From CAZBSE01 sp964494385 (lineage in GTDB: Bacteria > Actinomycetota > Humimicrobiia > Humimicrobiales > Humimicrobiaceae), in contig CAZBSE010000004.1 in the NCBI GenBank assembly GCA_964494385.1, positions 15,912-79,911 on the forward strand: DNA of 64,000 nucleotides. Direction: 5' to 3'. Position 1 is the stretch's first letter. Each line of letters begins with the position of its first letter. The translations under genes and the position numbers were made by a program. The notes below the pieces were generated by a model. That model searched no databases. It was not told where the DNA came from and saw nothing but the letters and a program-made list of their open reading frames with translations. Positions 9,128 through 18,119 of this stretch are shown here, piece by piece.

Positions 9128-10191
9128 TACATATTGCTGATGCTGAAAGGACTTATTATATCAAAAACAAAACCTATGACTAATATTGATACCAGAATAA
9201 ATATTCCTATAGCGTTGCATATTCCCAGAATTTTATTGGAAACAGGTTTCTTCCTTACGGCTTCAATTAAAATCAATACAATATAACCGCCGTCCAGGGG
9301 AAGAATTGGGATTAAATTTCCAAAACCTATCAGTATGGAGACCAGCGCGACAAAGAATATAAAATTTTGAATGCCCATTGACACCGACTGCTGAAATATA
9401 CTGATTACCCCTACCGGAGAGACTGGCCTTGCTTCGCTAAAAGAAAGTTTTCCTGAAAATAACATCCCAATTAATCTGCCGCAGGTAACGATTATATCCC
9501 AGGTCATCCTGAAGCTTTCTTTTACTATTTCAGTAAAACCAAGTTTTTGTTTAACGTACTCCGGACTTATCCCCAGATAACCCTGGCCCTCGATATTATC
9601 AAGGTGGGCTTCAAGTTTGATTTCTACTTCATTACGGATAACCGTATAGGTCACTGTCCTGTCCGGGTTATCTTTTGTCAGGACTGAAAAATCATCCCAG
9701 CTTTCAATCTCTCTGCCATTTAAGGCAATAACTTTATCGCCTACTTCAAAGCCGCTTATATCTGCAGGCGAATCGGGCTGAATATAATCAATAGTCGTTG
9801 TAAGAACGAATACACCCATGCTTAAAAAGATACCTATCAGTATTATGGCCAGTATTATATTAAATCCGGCTCCATTGATGTAGACCAGTATTTTTTTATA
9901 AACCGGTTTGCACTGAAAGGATTTATCTTTCATATTTGAAGGTATTGATTCATTTCTATCCGCCCCCAGGATTCTGTTATATCCTCCCAGGGGTATGGCG
10001 TTAATACCATAGGTCGTGCCGCTTCTTGCTTTAAATTTAAAAATTTTAGGGCCGAAGCCAATAAAAAATTCTTCAACATACATCCCGGATAATCTTGCAG
10101 TAGAGAAATGCCCTAATTCATGGACGATTATAATCAATGATAGTCCTATTATAGCCAGGAGATACTGGTAAATAGTAGTTAAAACCTGCAT
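9127..10191 (-). CDS. rseP: RIP metalloprotease, site-2 protease family (RseP/RasP)
   Basis: Intramembrane zinc protease. HELGHF at residues 24-29 in the first membrane helix gives the HExxH zinc site; PILPLDGGYI near the C-terminus gives the third ligand (LDG motif). A single PDZ domain lies around residues 125-200 (YIQPDSPADISGFEVGD). 354 residues with about four membrane segments. Site-2 proteases of this family cut membrane anti-sigma factors and signal peptides. It lies between uppS and ispG, 6 bp after uppS. It could act on the RsgI-like protein at 61.5-62.2 kb, but nothing in the sequence demonstrates that. Confidence 0.95.
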   Translation of the reverse strand: MQVLTTIYQYLLAIIGLSLIIIVHELGHFSTARLSGMYVEEFFIGFGPKIFKFKARSGTTYGINAIPLGGYNRILGADRNESIPSNMKDKSFQCKPVYKKILVYINGAGFNIILAIILIGIFLSMGVFVLTTTIDYIQPDSPADISGFEVGDKVIALNGREIESWDDFSVLTKDNPDRTVTYTVIRNEVEIKLEAHLDNIEGQGYLGISPEYVKQKLGFTEIVKESFRMTWDIIVTCGRLIGMLFSGKLSFSEARPVSPVGVISIFQQSVSMGIQNFIFFVALVSILIGFGNLIPILPLDGGYIVLILIEAVRKKPVSNKILGICNAIGIFILVSILVIGFVFDIISPFSISNM

Positions 10192-10197
10192 TAGAAA

Positions 10198-10959
10198 TCA
10201 CAACCTGCCAAATCTTCTATTTCTTTTCTGAAAATAATAGATTGCTTTTAAAAATTCTTTTCTGTTAAAATCCGGCCAGAGTGTTTTTACAAAATAAAGT
10301 TCAGTATATGCAATCTGCCACAACAGGAAATTGCTCATTCTGCACTCACCGCTGGTTCTGATTAAAAAATCAGGGTCAGGGCACTCTTTAGTAAAAAGAT
10401 AATTTGAAAAAGCTTCCTCATCTAGCTTTTCAAGATTTATATATCCCCTGTCAGCTGCCTTGTATATCCTTTTGACTGCATTTATAATTTCCTGCCGTGA
10501 ACCGTAATTAAAGGCAATATTTAAAGAAAGTTTTTTATTCTTTTTGGTTTCTCTCTCTGCATTGGTAAATGCTTTAAGTATCCTGGGAGGAATTGTTTCT
10601 CTTCGGCCGATTAGTGTTACCCCCACCCCGTTTTTATTCAGGTTCCCCAGTTCGCCGGTCAATGACTCCAGAAACAGGTTCAACAGGAAATCTACTTCAT
10701 CCTGCGGCCTCTGCCAGTTTTCGCTTGAAAATGAGTATACTGTTAAGAATTTTATTCCTAACTGCACACATGTTGTTATAATAACCCTGAGAGCTTCTAC
10801 ACCCGCTTTATGACCTGCCGAACGGGGAAGTTTTCTCTTAGTTGCCCACCTGCCGTTTCCATCCATAATAATGGCTACGTGCTCAGGAATACCGTTTTTC
10901 TTTAGTTCTTTTACAGACGGGATTCTTATAGAAGAAAAAAAAGAAGAAAATAAACCCAA
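10198..10959 (-). CDS. uppS: Polyprenyl diphosphate synthase, cis type (UppS-like)
   Basis: Condenses isopentenyl diphosphate onto an allylic primer to make the lipid carrier for cell-wall glycans. 253 residues with IIMDGNGRW (catalytic Asp33), SAGHKAGVEAL, FSSENWQRP and the C-terminal PDFLIRTSGECRMSNFLLWQ signature. Start TTG at 10959, 10 bp after frr. Whether the product is C55 or a shorter chain cannot be read from the sequence. Confidence 0.95.
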   Translation of the reverse strand: MGLFSSFFSSIRIPSVKELKKNGIPEHVAIIMDGNGRWATKRKLPRSAGHKAGVEALRVIITTCVQLGIKFLTVYSFSSENWQRPQDEVDFLLNLFLESLTGELGNLNKNGVGVTLIGRRETIPPRILKAFTNAERETKKNKKLSLNIAFNYGSRQEIINAVKRIYKAADRGYINLEKLDEEAFSNYLFTKECPDPDFLIRTSGECRMSNFLLWQIAYTELYFVKTLWPDFNRKEFLKAIYYFQKRNRRFGRL

Positions 10960-10969
10960 TACTTTTTAC

Positions 10970-11527
10970 CTACACTTCCATAATCTCTTTTTCTTTCTGG
11001 TCCAGGGAATTATTAATTTTTTCTATAAATTCATCTGTAATTTCCTGGATTTCTTTCTGTGAACTTATCAGGTCATCCTCGGTTATTTCACTTCCGCTTT
11101 CCAGCTTTTTAAATTCATCGTTTATTTCTCTTCTGATATTCCTGATGGCTATTCTTCCATCTTCGGCAACTTTTTTAACCAGTTTGACCAACTCTCTTCT
11201 TCTCTCTTCATTCAGAGGAGGAACATTCAATCTTATAACCTTCCCATCGTTTGAAGGGTTGATGCCCAGATCAGACTTGGAAATCTGAGTTTCAATTTCC
11301 TTTAAAAATTTCGGCTCGTATGGTGAGATTAATATAACTCTCGGTTCCGGTATGCTTACGTTGGACATATGTTTTAATAAGGTCTTGCTGCCGTAATAGT
11401 CAATATAAATATTATCCAACAGTGATGCAGACGCTCTTCCGGTTCGTATGGTATTGAATTCGTGCTGGGTTACTTCCAGGGAATTGTTCATTCTTTTTTT
11501 AGTATCAACCATTAATCTATCTTTCAT
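10970..11527 (-). CDS. frr: Ribosome recycling factor
   Basis: 185 residues, the normal RRF length. RRF with EF-G splits post-termination ribosomes. Family segments seen: EFNTIRTGRASASLLDNIYIDYYG, PEPRVILISPYE, PSNDGKVIRLNVPPLNEERR and a C-terminal helical domain. It follows pyrH by 3 bp in the conserved rpsB-tsf-pyrH-frr order. Confidence 0.97.
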   Translation of the reverse strand: MKDRLMVDTKKRMNNSLEVTQHEFNTIRTGRASASLLDNIYIDYYGSKTLLKHMSNVSIPEPRVILISPYEPKFLKEIETQISKSDLGINPSNDGKVIRLNVPPLNEERRRELVKLVKKVAEDGRIAIRNIRREINDEFKKLESGSEITEDDLISSQKEIQEITDEFIEKINNSLDQKEKEIMEV

Positions 11528-11530
11528 TTT

Positions 11531-12250
11531 TTACTCCTTTGTGACCATAGTACCAATTTCTTTTCCTGTTATAACTCCTTTTATGTTACCCGGCTTTGTA
11601 ATATCAAAAACGACAATAGGTAAATTATTTTCCATACACAGGGAAGTTGCCGTTGAGTCCAGGACCCTTAGATTGTTCTTTAATACATCCAGGAAGGTAA
11701 GTTTAACAAATTTTCTGGCATTCTTAAATTTTACAGGATCCTTATCATATATCCCGTCAACTTTTGTAGCTTTAAATATTATTTCTGCTTCTATTTCCAG
11801 TGCCCTTAACGCTGCGGCCGTATCGGTGGTAAAATAAGGATTACCTGTTCCTCCTGCAAATATTACCACCCTTTTCTTTTCAAGGTGCCTTACGGCTTTT
11901 CTCCTGATAAAAGGTTCGGCTATTTCCTGCATGGCTATTGCCGTCTGTACCCTGGTAGTTATACCCATCCTTTCCAGCGCATTCTGCAGACCCAGTGCAT
12001 TCATAATAGTAGCCAGCATTCCTATATAATCGGCAGTGGTTCTATCCATACCATTTACACTGGCAGAAACGCCTCTCCAAAAATTACCGCCTCCTATAAC
12101 CACTGCGATTTCCACACCCAATTCTACCACTTCTTTAATCTGGCTCGATATATTGCTGGTAATCTTGGGGTCTATTCCATAATCCAGATCTCCTAATAAT
12201 GCTTCGCCGCTGATTTTAAGCAGAACCCTGTTATATCTTAATTTTTTCAT
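11531..12250 (-). CDS. pyrH: Uridylate kinase
   Basis: Amino-acid-kinase-fold UMP kinase converting UMP to UDP. 239 residues with NRVLLKISGEAL, VIGGGNFWRG, the ADYIGMLATIMNALGLQ segment and the TGNPYFTTDTAAALRA phosphate region. It lies between tsf and frr. It links this translation operon with the pyr cluster 36 kb away, which supplies UMP. Confidence 0.97.
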   Translation of the reverse strand: MKKLRYNRVLLKISGEALLGDLDYGIDPKITSNISSQIKEVVELGVEIAVVIGGGNFWRGVSASVNGMDRTTADYIGMLATIMNALGLQNALERMGITTRVQTAIAMQEIAEPFIRRKAVRHLEKKRVVIFAGGTGNPYFTTDTAAALRALEIEAEIIFKATKVDGIYDKDPVKFKNARKFVKLTFLDVLKNNLRVLDSTATSLCMENNLPIVVFDITKPGNIKGVITGKEIGTMVTKE

Positions 12251-12281
12251 CAGTTTATTTATCTAAATTTTTAGGCAAATA

Positions 12282-12893
12282 CTATAAGTCGTCTTCCCTT
12301 CCTTCACCCAGAACATATCTTATAAACCTCTTGATAACTATATTTTCACCAATCTTTGCTATATTCTGTTTCACCAGTTCTCCTACTTTTACATCATTAT
12401 CTCTTACAAACAGCTGTTCCATTAAACAGTTTTCTTCAAAGTACTTCTTAATTTTTCCTTCAGCAATCCTTTCCAGAATATTTTCAGGTTTTCCTTCATT
12501 TAAAGCCTGCTTTTTATACAGCTCTTTTTCCCTGTCAAGTACTTCCTGGGGGACATCTTCTTTGGAAACATAGAGAGGTGCCGTCGCAGCAATATGAAGT
12601 GCAATATCATGCACAAGATTTTTAAACATTTCATTTTTTGCCACAAAATCGGTTTCACAATTAACCTCCAGCATTACTCCGATTTTGGAACCTGTATGTA
12701 TATAGCTGTGAATCACGCCTTCTTTAGTAGCTCTGGAAGCTTTTTTTGAAGCCTGAACCAGTCCTTTTTCTTTTAATACTTCTTCTGCTCTTTTTATATC
12801 CCCTTTACTTTCTACCAATGCATTTTTGCAATCCATCATGCCGGAACCACTTTTTTTACGCAATTTTTTTACCAAATCAGCATTTATTTCCAT
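12282..12893 (-). CDS. tsf: Elongation factor Ts
   Basis: Nucleotide exchange factor for EF-Tu. About 203 residues, a short EF-Ts with one core domain. The N-terminal UBA-like module (LVKKLRKKSGSGMMDCKNAL) and the TDFVAKNEMFK contact region are present. Two adjacent ATGs exist; I choose the second (12893), because GGGAGG lies too close to the first and MEINADLVKKL matches the family start. It is 36 bp downstream of rpsB. Confidence 0.96.
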   Translation of the reverse strand: MEINADLVKKLRKKSGSGMMDCKNALVESKGDIKRAEEVLKEKGLVQASKKASRATKEGVIHSYIHTGSKIGVMLEVNCETDFVAKNEMFKNLVHDIALHIAATAPLYVSKEDVPQEVLDREKELYKKQALNEGKPENILERIAEGKIKKYFEENCLMEQLFVRDNDVKVGELVKQNIAKIGENIVIKRFIRYVLGEGREDDL

Positions 12894-12929
12894 CATTCCT
12901 CCCTGTTTCTTACCAATTGTTTCTAAAAT

Positions 12930-13709
12930 CTATTCTTCATTCCCAGGCAGCACTTTTGAATTATCTTCTGGTTTTTCTTCTTTTGGTTTCTTTTTTTCTT
13001 CTTCTGCGCTTTCTTCTGACTTAATTTTTTGTTCTTTTCCTTTTTTTACAGCATCACAGATTACTCTGGTTATAAGATTACAGGAACGTATTGCATCATC
13101 GTTGCCAGGAATTACAAAATCTATAATATCAGGATCACAATTTGTATCAGTTATAGCCACGATAGGTATACCCAGTTTCATTGCTTCTTTTACAGCAATA
13201 ATCTCTTTATTGGGATCAATTATATAAATTATATCAGGCGGCTTTTTCATATTTCTTATGCCGCCGATATTAGAAAGAAGTTTTTCATACTCCTTTCTTA
13301 TTCCCATAACTTCCTTTTTGGGTAACTTTTCAAAAATGTCTGATTTTTCCATTTCCTCAATTTCATCAATTCTTCTGGTACGCTTGCTTATGGTTTCAAA
13401 ATTGGTGAGAGTACCTCCCAGCCATCTGTTCTTAACATAGGGCATTTCGCATTCACTGGCATAAGATTCTATTATATCCTGGGTTTGTTTCTTGGTACCC
13501 ACAAATAATATAATCCCTCCCTCGCTCACAACTTTTCTTACATATTCGTACGCTTCAATTAAAAGTCTGAGTGTTTCCTGAAGGTCAATTATATATATGC
13601 CGTTTTTATCGGTATATATATATTTTTTCATCTTAGGATTCCATTTTTTGGTCTGGTGCCCAAAGTGAACCCCCACCTCCAGAAGCTGCTTCATAGTTAT
13701 AATACTCAA
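12930..13709 (-). CDS. rpsB: 30S ribosomal protein uS2
   Basis: 259 residues with the family start MKQLLEVGVHFGHQTKKWNPK, FVGTKKQTQDIIESYA, RWLGGTLTNF and IDPNKEIIAVKEA. The C-terminus is a Lys/Glu-rich tail of about 35 residues. The start is TTG at 13709, supported by a perfect AAGGAGG eight bases upstream and by the homologous N-terminus. It heads the rpsB-tsf-pyrH-frr-uppS-rseP-ispG-proS-recD2 run and has its own promoter and a structured leader. Confidence 0.97.
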   Translation of the reverse strand: MSIITMKQLLEVGVHFGHQTKKWNPKMKKYIYTDKNGIYIIDLQETLRLLIEAYEYVRKVVSEGGIILFVGTKKQTQDIIESYASECEMPYVKNRWLGGTLTNFETISKRTRRIDEIEEMEKSDIFEKLPKKEVMGIRKEYEKLLSNIGGIRNMKKPPDIIYIIDPNKEIIAVKEAMKLGIPIVAITDTNCDPDIIDFVIPGNDDAIRSCNLITRVICDAVKKGKEQKIKSEESAEEEKKKPKEEKPEDNSKVLPGNEE

Positions 13710-13741
13710 AAAAATACCTCCTTATTTTTATGGTTTTCCTC

Positions 13742-13790
13742 CACCACTTTAACCTTTTTATATTAGTTCACCATAATGCAGAAAGTGGTG
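13742..13790 (-). promoter_or_regulatory. Inverted repeat in the rpsB leader
   Basis: Nine-base perfect arms CACCACTTT (13742-13750) and AAAGTGGTG (13782-13790) enclose a 31-nt loop. They lie in the transcribed leader between the promoter and the rpsB Shine-Dalgarno. No T tract follows, so it is not a terminator. Autogenous control by S2 is known for rpsB leaders in some bacteria; here it is only a possibility. Confidence 0.5.
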
Positions 13791-13815
13791 TGTGATTTCA
13801 ACGTTCAAGTCTAGC

Positions 13816-13844
13816 ATAATACATTTCTTTCATCAAATAATCAA
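13816..13844 (-). promoter_or_regulatory. Probable rpsB operon promoter
   Basis: Minus strand -35 TTGATT (13844-13839), 17-bp spacer, -10 TATTAT (13821-13816). The predicted start near 13809 gives a leader of about 100 nt that contains the inverted repeat at 13742-13790. Confidence 0.6.
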
Positions 13845-13890
13845 TAATAAATATTGGTAATACGAAAGCTGTAAATGCACAAAAATATTT

Positions 13891-14805
13891 TTATTTTATT
13901 TCTGCTCTAGGGTGAAATTTTCTGTAGTCTTTTTTTAACTTTTTAATGTTCAGGTGCGAATATATCTGTGTGGTAGATATATTTTCATGCCCCAGAAGTT
14001 CCTGAACTTCTCTTATCCCTGCTCCTTCCTGCAGCAGATGCGTGGCAAAACTATGCCTGATGCTGTGGGGTGTTATTTTTTTACCTATGATTACCTTTTT
14101 TATGTATTTCTCAACCATGGTCCTTATCCCCCTTGAAGATAACCCCTTCCCAAATCTATTTAAAAATAAATGGTCCTCTTTTATATACCCATCCTTTCTG
14201 GAGGAAAGCAGCTTCTCTCTTACCGTGATGTATTTTTCTATCCAGAAAACCGCAGTTTTGTTCAAATAGACTATCCTTTGCTTTCTGCCCTTCCCGGTAA
14301 CCATAATTTCACTTTTTTTAAAATCAATATCTTTTATCCTTAAACCTTCCACTTCGCTTATCCTTGCTCCCGTAGAATAAAATACCTCAATTATCGCCCT
14401 GTCTCTGATTTCCTGGTCATTTACCGGCTTGATGCTGTTGAATAATTTTTCCACTTCATTTATTGACATAAAGGAGTAGATTCTATGATGCTTTCGTGGA
14501 ACATTTATAGCCTGGACAAACCGGGAATTGATATAGTCATTTTCCTCAAGAAACCTAAAGAAGTTTATATAAGAAGAATATTTCCTAACAATGGTCCTGT
14601 TTGAATAATTGCAGCCGTCCAGAGATTTTACAAAATTTCTAAAAATACCTAAATTTAACCGGGAGGCATGGCTAATATTATTAATTCTAAGGTAATCCAG
14701 CAGCTGCAGGATATCTTTTCTGTAAGAATTTATGGAATTTAAGGCTAAATTTTTCTCATATTTTAAATATTTTATATATAATTCCAGACAGTTAGACAGT
14801 TTCAT
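13891..14805 (-). CDS. xerC: Tyrosine recombinase XerC/XerD family
   Basis: 304 residues. The N-terminal SAM-like DNA-binding domain (1-95) is followed by the catalytic domain with Arg in GARISEVEGLR, HSIRHSFATHLL (H-x-x-R), LGHENISTTQIYSH (His and the Tyr nucleophile). Such proteins resolve chromosome dimers at dif. The comM-dprA-xerC neighbourhood is common for xerC, but XerD cannot be excluded by sequence. It is 2 bp after the unknown 140-residue gene. No dif-like 28-bp site was noticed nearby. Confidence 0.92.
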   Translation of the reverse strand: MKLSNCLELYIKYLKYEKNLALNSINSYRKDILQLLDYLRINNISHASRLNLGIFRNFVKSLDGCNYSNRTIVRKYSSYINFFRFLEENDYINSRFVQAINVPRKHHRIYSFMSINEVEKLFNSIKPVNDQEIRDRAIIEVFYSTGARISEVEGLRIKDIDFKKSEIMVTGKGRKQRIVYLNKTAVFWIEKYITVREKLLSSRKDGYIKEDHLFLNRFGKGLSSRGIRTMVEKYIKKVIIGKKITPHSIRHSFATHLLQEGAGIREVQELLGHENISTTQIYSHLNIKKLKKDYRKFHPRAEIK

Positions 14806-14807
14806 TT

Positions 14808-15230
14808 TTACAGATAATCACTTTCAATATCCTTCATCTTCCCTTTTATAATTTCTCTTAGATTCACAATCCCGTTCCATGTGGAGACAACCTTATACTC
14901 TTTCATTTTCAGTTGGTCAAAATCATGTTCTCTGGCCGTATTAAATAAAATCCTTACCTTGCTCATTATATCCACAATCATATATCTTATCTTGTCGGAT
15001 CTGTAATCAACTTTTAAATTTTCCCGGGATATATCCCTGGCAATAGCATCAAATTTCCCGCAAATATTTTTATAAATAATATCAGCTTTTTTAGGATTGA
15101 CGCTTTTCTGTTCCAGCATCCTGTTTACAATCTTGCTTAGGTCCCTCTTTATTATATTATCATATTGAAATAATGCATTTCCCAGCGGACTCTTGGGCCT
15201 TTCTACTTTCCTTTTTCTGAATAATCCCAT
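14808..15230 (-). CDS. Hypothetical 140-residue basic helical protein
   Basis: I do not recognise this family. It begins MGLFRKRKVERPKSPLG, has no membrane segment or signal peptide, and looks mostly alpha-helical with many Lys/Asp/Ile residues. It is tightly coupled to xerC (2 bp) and follows dprA by 85 bp, so it is probably translated with the recombinase. A DNA-associated role would fit its basic charge and neighbours but is not shown by any motif. Confidence 0.75.
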   Translation of the reverse strand: MGLFRKRKVERPKSPLGNALFQYDNIIKRDLSKIVNRMLEQKSVNPKKADIIYKNICGKFDAIARDISRENLKVDYRSDKIRYMIVDIMSKVRILFNTAREHDFDQLKMKEYKVVSTWNGIVNLREIIKGKMKDIESDYL

Positions 15231-15315
15231 TTTTTTTATACCTTACTGCTGAATTAAAATTAAAAATATATTATTATTCTATTATTCTATTAAAAATTTA
15301 ATTCTATTACAAAAC

Positions 15316-16449
15316 CTAAAATAATCTGCTGTATTTATTAAAACTATCCTCTCTAATTAATTTTTTTATCTCCAGCAGTGTTAGTATCCTTAATACTTCC
15401 CTTACATCCATTTTTATATCCCTTACTATCTCTTCCACACTTTTTGGCCTGTATCCAAGAAATTCATAAACCCTGGACTCCCCTGCAGTAAGCCCCTTTT
15501 GGATTTCACTATTAGCCGCCTGCTTGCTGCTGCCGCGACAGCCTTCAGATGATTTCAAAATCCGCTCTGAATAAATGGTAAACTCTTCCAGTATATCATC
15601 AACTTTCTCAACCAACTTTGCACCGTTTTTAATTAACCAATGGCATCCCCTGCTCATAGCGTTAAATATATTTCCTGGGACTGCAAATACCTCCCTGTTT
15701 TGCCTTAATGCCATTTCACCGGTTATAATTGCACCGCTTTTTTCACCTGCCTCTATAACCACCGTTCCCTTGCAGAGTCCGCTGATTATTCTATTTCTCA
15801 CCGGAAAGTTAGATTTAAGGGGCGGGGTGCCGGGAATAAATTCGGTTACAATGCTTCCGTTTTCCGGTATGTTTTCGTATAAATATTTATTTTCAGGAGG
15901 ATAAATTATATCTATGCCGCATCCCAATACACCGATAGTTCCCCCCTTCTCTCCCAGTGCTGCTTCATGGGCACAGCTGTCAACTCCAATAGCTACTCCG
16001 CTTACTACTGTTATTCCCATCCTGGACAAGTTCTTACTTATATATCGCGCCGCTTCTTTTCCGTAAGCGGTACATTTTCGGCTGCCGACAACTGCTATGC
16101 AGAATTTTGCCTCTTTTATTTTATCACCCTTGAAGAATAATAGGGGAGGAGGAGAGTATATATTTTTTAAAATATCAGGATAACTGTCTTGACCAATATC
16201 AAGCAATCCTACACCCTTTCCTGCTGTGCAATTAACTGCTTCAGTAGAGAAGATTCCGTCCCCGCTAGAAATACCAGGGTTTTCTTCATCATCCTCAAAT
16301 TTTAGTTTTAATGCTTTATATTTTAAAAAAAATTTTAGAGTTTTTTCCAGGTCACCATTATTGCTTCTATATATTTCTATAAACCTTGCCGGTTTAACCG
16401 CTCTGCTGGCCAGTAAATATAAAATTTTTTTTCCGTTTGTATCTTCCAT
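15316..16449 (-). CDS. dprA: DNA-processing protein DprA/Smf
   Basis: 377 residues. DprA binds incoming single-stranded DNA and loads RecA during transformation. The Rossmann core shows VGSRKCTAYGKEAA, VSGVAIGVDSCAHEAAL, GVLGCGIDIIYPPEN, FPVRNRIISGL and EAGEKSGAIITGEMAL. A small winged-helix-like C-terminus follows (TAGESRVYEFLGYRPKSVEEI). It is next to comM, another transformation-linked gene, with 2 bp between them. Confidence 0.95.
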   Translation of the reverse strand: MEDTNGKKILYLLASRAVKPARFIEIYRSNNGDLEKTLKFFLKYKALKLKFEDDEENPGISSGDGIFSTEAVNCTAGKGVGLLDIGQDSYPDILKNIYSPPPLLFFKGDKIKEAKFCIAVVGSRKCTAYGKEAARYISKNLSRMGITVVSGVAIGVDSCAHEAALGEKGGTIGVLGCGIDIIYPPENKYLYENIPENGSIVTEFIPGTPPLKSNFPVRNRIISGLCKGTVVIEAGEKSGAIITGEMALRQNREVFAVPGNIFNAMSRGCHWLIKNGAKLVEKVDDILEEFTIYSERILKSSEGCRGSSKQAANSEIQKGLTAGESRVYEFLGYRPKSVEEIVRDIKMDVREVLRILTLLEIKKLIREDSFNKYSRLF

Positions 16450-16451
16450 AT

Positions 16452-17981
16452 TCAGGTAAGACTGTCCTGATTATAACCAACCCGGTATTGGACAGCTTCG
16501 ATAATATGACTTTCTTTAATAATCCCACTTTCCTCCAGATCGGCTATGGTCCTGGATACCTTTAAAATACTGACCATCCCCCTGGCGGTTAATCTATATT
16601 TTTTTGATATCGTATATATTAGATCCCTTATTTTCTTGCTGCTTTTCAGCCACTGGTTAATAACATTGTTTCCTATTTCGGAATTATAACTGATATCTTC
16701 ATCTTCAAACCTTTCCTTTTGTATAATCATACACTTCTTTACGCGTTCTCTTATATTATCCGAACCTTCACTGTCTTCTGTTTTTATAAAACTGCTTTCC
16801 GGCAATCTTGCCACCGTAACTCTCATATCTATTCTATCCATTATGGGGCCGCTCATTTTTTTCCAGAATTTTTTTACTTCCCTTAAGCTGCATATGCATT
16901 TTCTGCTGCCATCCCCAAAATAACCGCAATAACAGGGGTTTGTGGCCACTATCAGCATAAAATTACAGGGAAAACTATAGGACATATTATTTCTGGTAAT
17001 TATCACTTTCCTATTTTCCAGCGGCTGCCTTAGATCCTCAATAAGATTTGCGGGAAATTGTGAAAACTCATCCAGAAACAGCAATCCCTTGTGAGCCAGG
17101 CTAATCTCGCCTGGCTTAGGAACAACCCCTCCTCCGATCAGTCCCATCCTGCTTACCGTATGATGAGGATTTCTAAATGGTCTTTGCCGTATTAAACAAT
17201 TAATATATTTCTGATAAAGGCTGTAAATTTTAGTAACTTCAATACACTCTTTTAATTCAAGTTCCGGCATTATGGAAACCGCTCTCTGGGCCAGCATGGT
17301 TTTTCCGCTTCCGGGCGGGCCCATTAGTATTATGTTGTGCCTTCCGCTTGCTGCTATTTCCAGTGCCCTTTTTGCCTTAAACTGCCCTTTTACATCTTTG
17401 AAATCCAGATTGCTGCAGCTGCTCTGACCCCTGGTACCGGTATTTTTATAAATAAATCTTTCTATCTGTGTGCCGCCGGAAAGAGCTTCCGCAACCTCAA
17501 GCAGATTTTTACATGCAATAATCTTAATTCCCGGTATAAAAGAAGCCTGATCCGCGATACTATAAGGCACAAAAAAATATTTTCCACCCGAGGAGCTTAC
17601 TCTTTCAGCCATTGAGATCAATCCTCTTACCGGATTTATGCTCCCGTCTAATGATAACTCACCGATGAAATAGGAGCCTTTAAACACACCGCTTTTTATC
17701 TGACCGCTGACTGCAAGAATTGAAATTGCTATCGGCAGGTCATAAAAGGATCCGTCTTTCTTTATATCAGCCGGTGACAGGTTTACAATAATCTTTTTAA
17801 TCGGAAAATCAAATCCGCTGTTAATAATGGCGGATCTTACCCTTTGCCTTGATTCGTTCACAGCCTTCCCCGGCAGCCCTACTATTATGAATTCAGGCAT
17901 TCCCCTTGATATGTGAACCTCTACACATACATCCAGAGCATCGATGCCTATAAGGGTAAAGCTGTGCAGCTTAAAGAACAT
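16452..17981 (-). CDS. comM: YifB/ComM family AAA+ ATPase (magnesium-chelatase-like)
   Basis: 509 residues. The N-terminal ChlI-like domain (MPEFIIVGLPGKAVNESRQRVRSA split by the usual loop) precedes a Walker A GPPGSGKTML, GLLFLDEF Walker B, and a C-terminal helical lid. ComM is a hexameric helicase that promotes branch migration during natural transformation. A consensus promoter ends six bases before the ATG, implying a leaderless mRNA. It heads the comM-dprA-unknown-xerC run. Confidence 0.95.
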   Translation of the reverse strand: MFFKLHSFTLIGIDALDVCVEVHISRGMPEFIIVGLPGKAVNESRQRVRSAIINSGFDFPIKKIIVNLSPADIKKDGSFYDLPIAISILAVSGQIKSGVFKGSYFIGELSLDGSINPVRGLISMAERVSSSGGKYFFVPYSIADQASFIPGIKIIACKNLLEVAEALSGGTQIERFIYKNTGTRGQSSCSNLDFKDVKGQFKAKRALEIAASGRHNIILMGPPGSGKTMLAQRAVSIMPELELKECIEVTKIYSLYQKYINCLIRQRPFRNPHHTVSRMGLIGGGVVPKPGEISLAHKGLLFLDEFSQFPANLIEDLRQPLENRKVIITRNNMSYSFPCNFMLIVATNPCYCGYFGDGSRKCICSLREVKKFWKKMSGPIMDRIDMRVTVARLPESSFIKTEDSEGSDNIRERVKKCMIIQKERFEDEDISYNSEIGNNVINQWLKSSKKIRDLIYTISKKYRLTARGMVSILKVSRTIADLEESGIIKESHIIEAVQYRVGYNQDSLT

Positions 17982-17987
17982 GAAGTA

Positions 17988-18016
17988 ATTATATATGCAT
18001 TTGTGCTATTAGTCAA
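17988..18016 (-). promoter_or_regulatory. Consensus promoter giving a leaderless comM transcript
   Basis: Minus strand -35 TTGACT (18016-18011), 17-bp spacer, -10 TATAAT (17993-17988). Six bases (TACTTC) separate the -10 from the A of the comM ATG at 17981. The expected transcription start therefore coincides with the start codon, and no Shine-Dalgarno is present. Confidence 0.75.
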
Positions 18017-18119
18017 TTATATTCAAGATGCAGCTTTTAGGGGATTTAATTGTTTTGCAAACACGTATTTAACGACTGCAAGAATAATATTTATGAATAA
18101 AGATGCTGTATTATTATTA

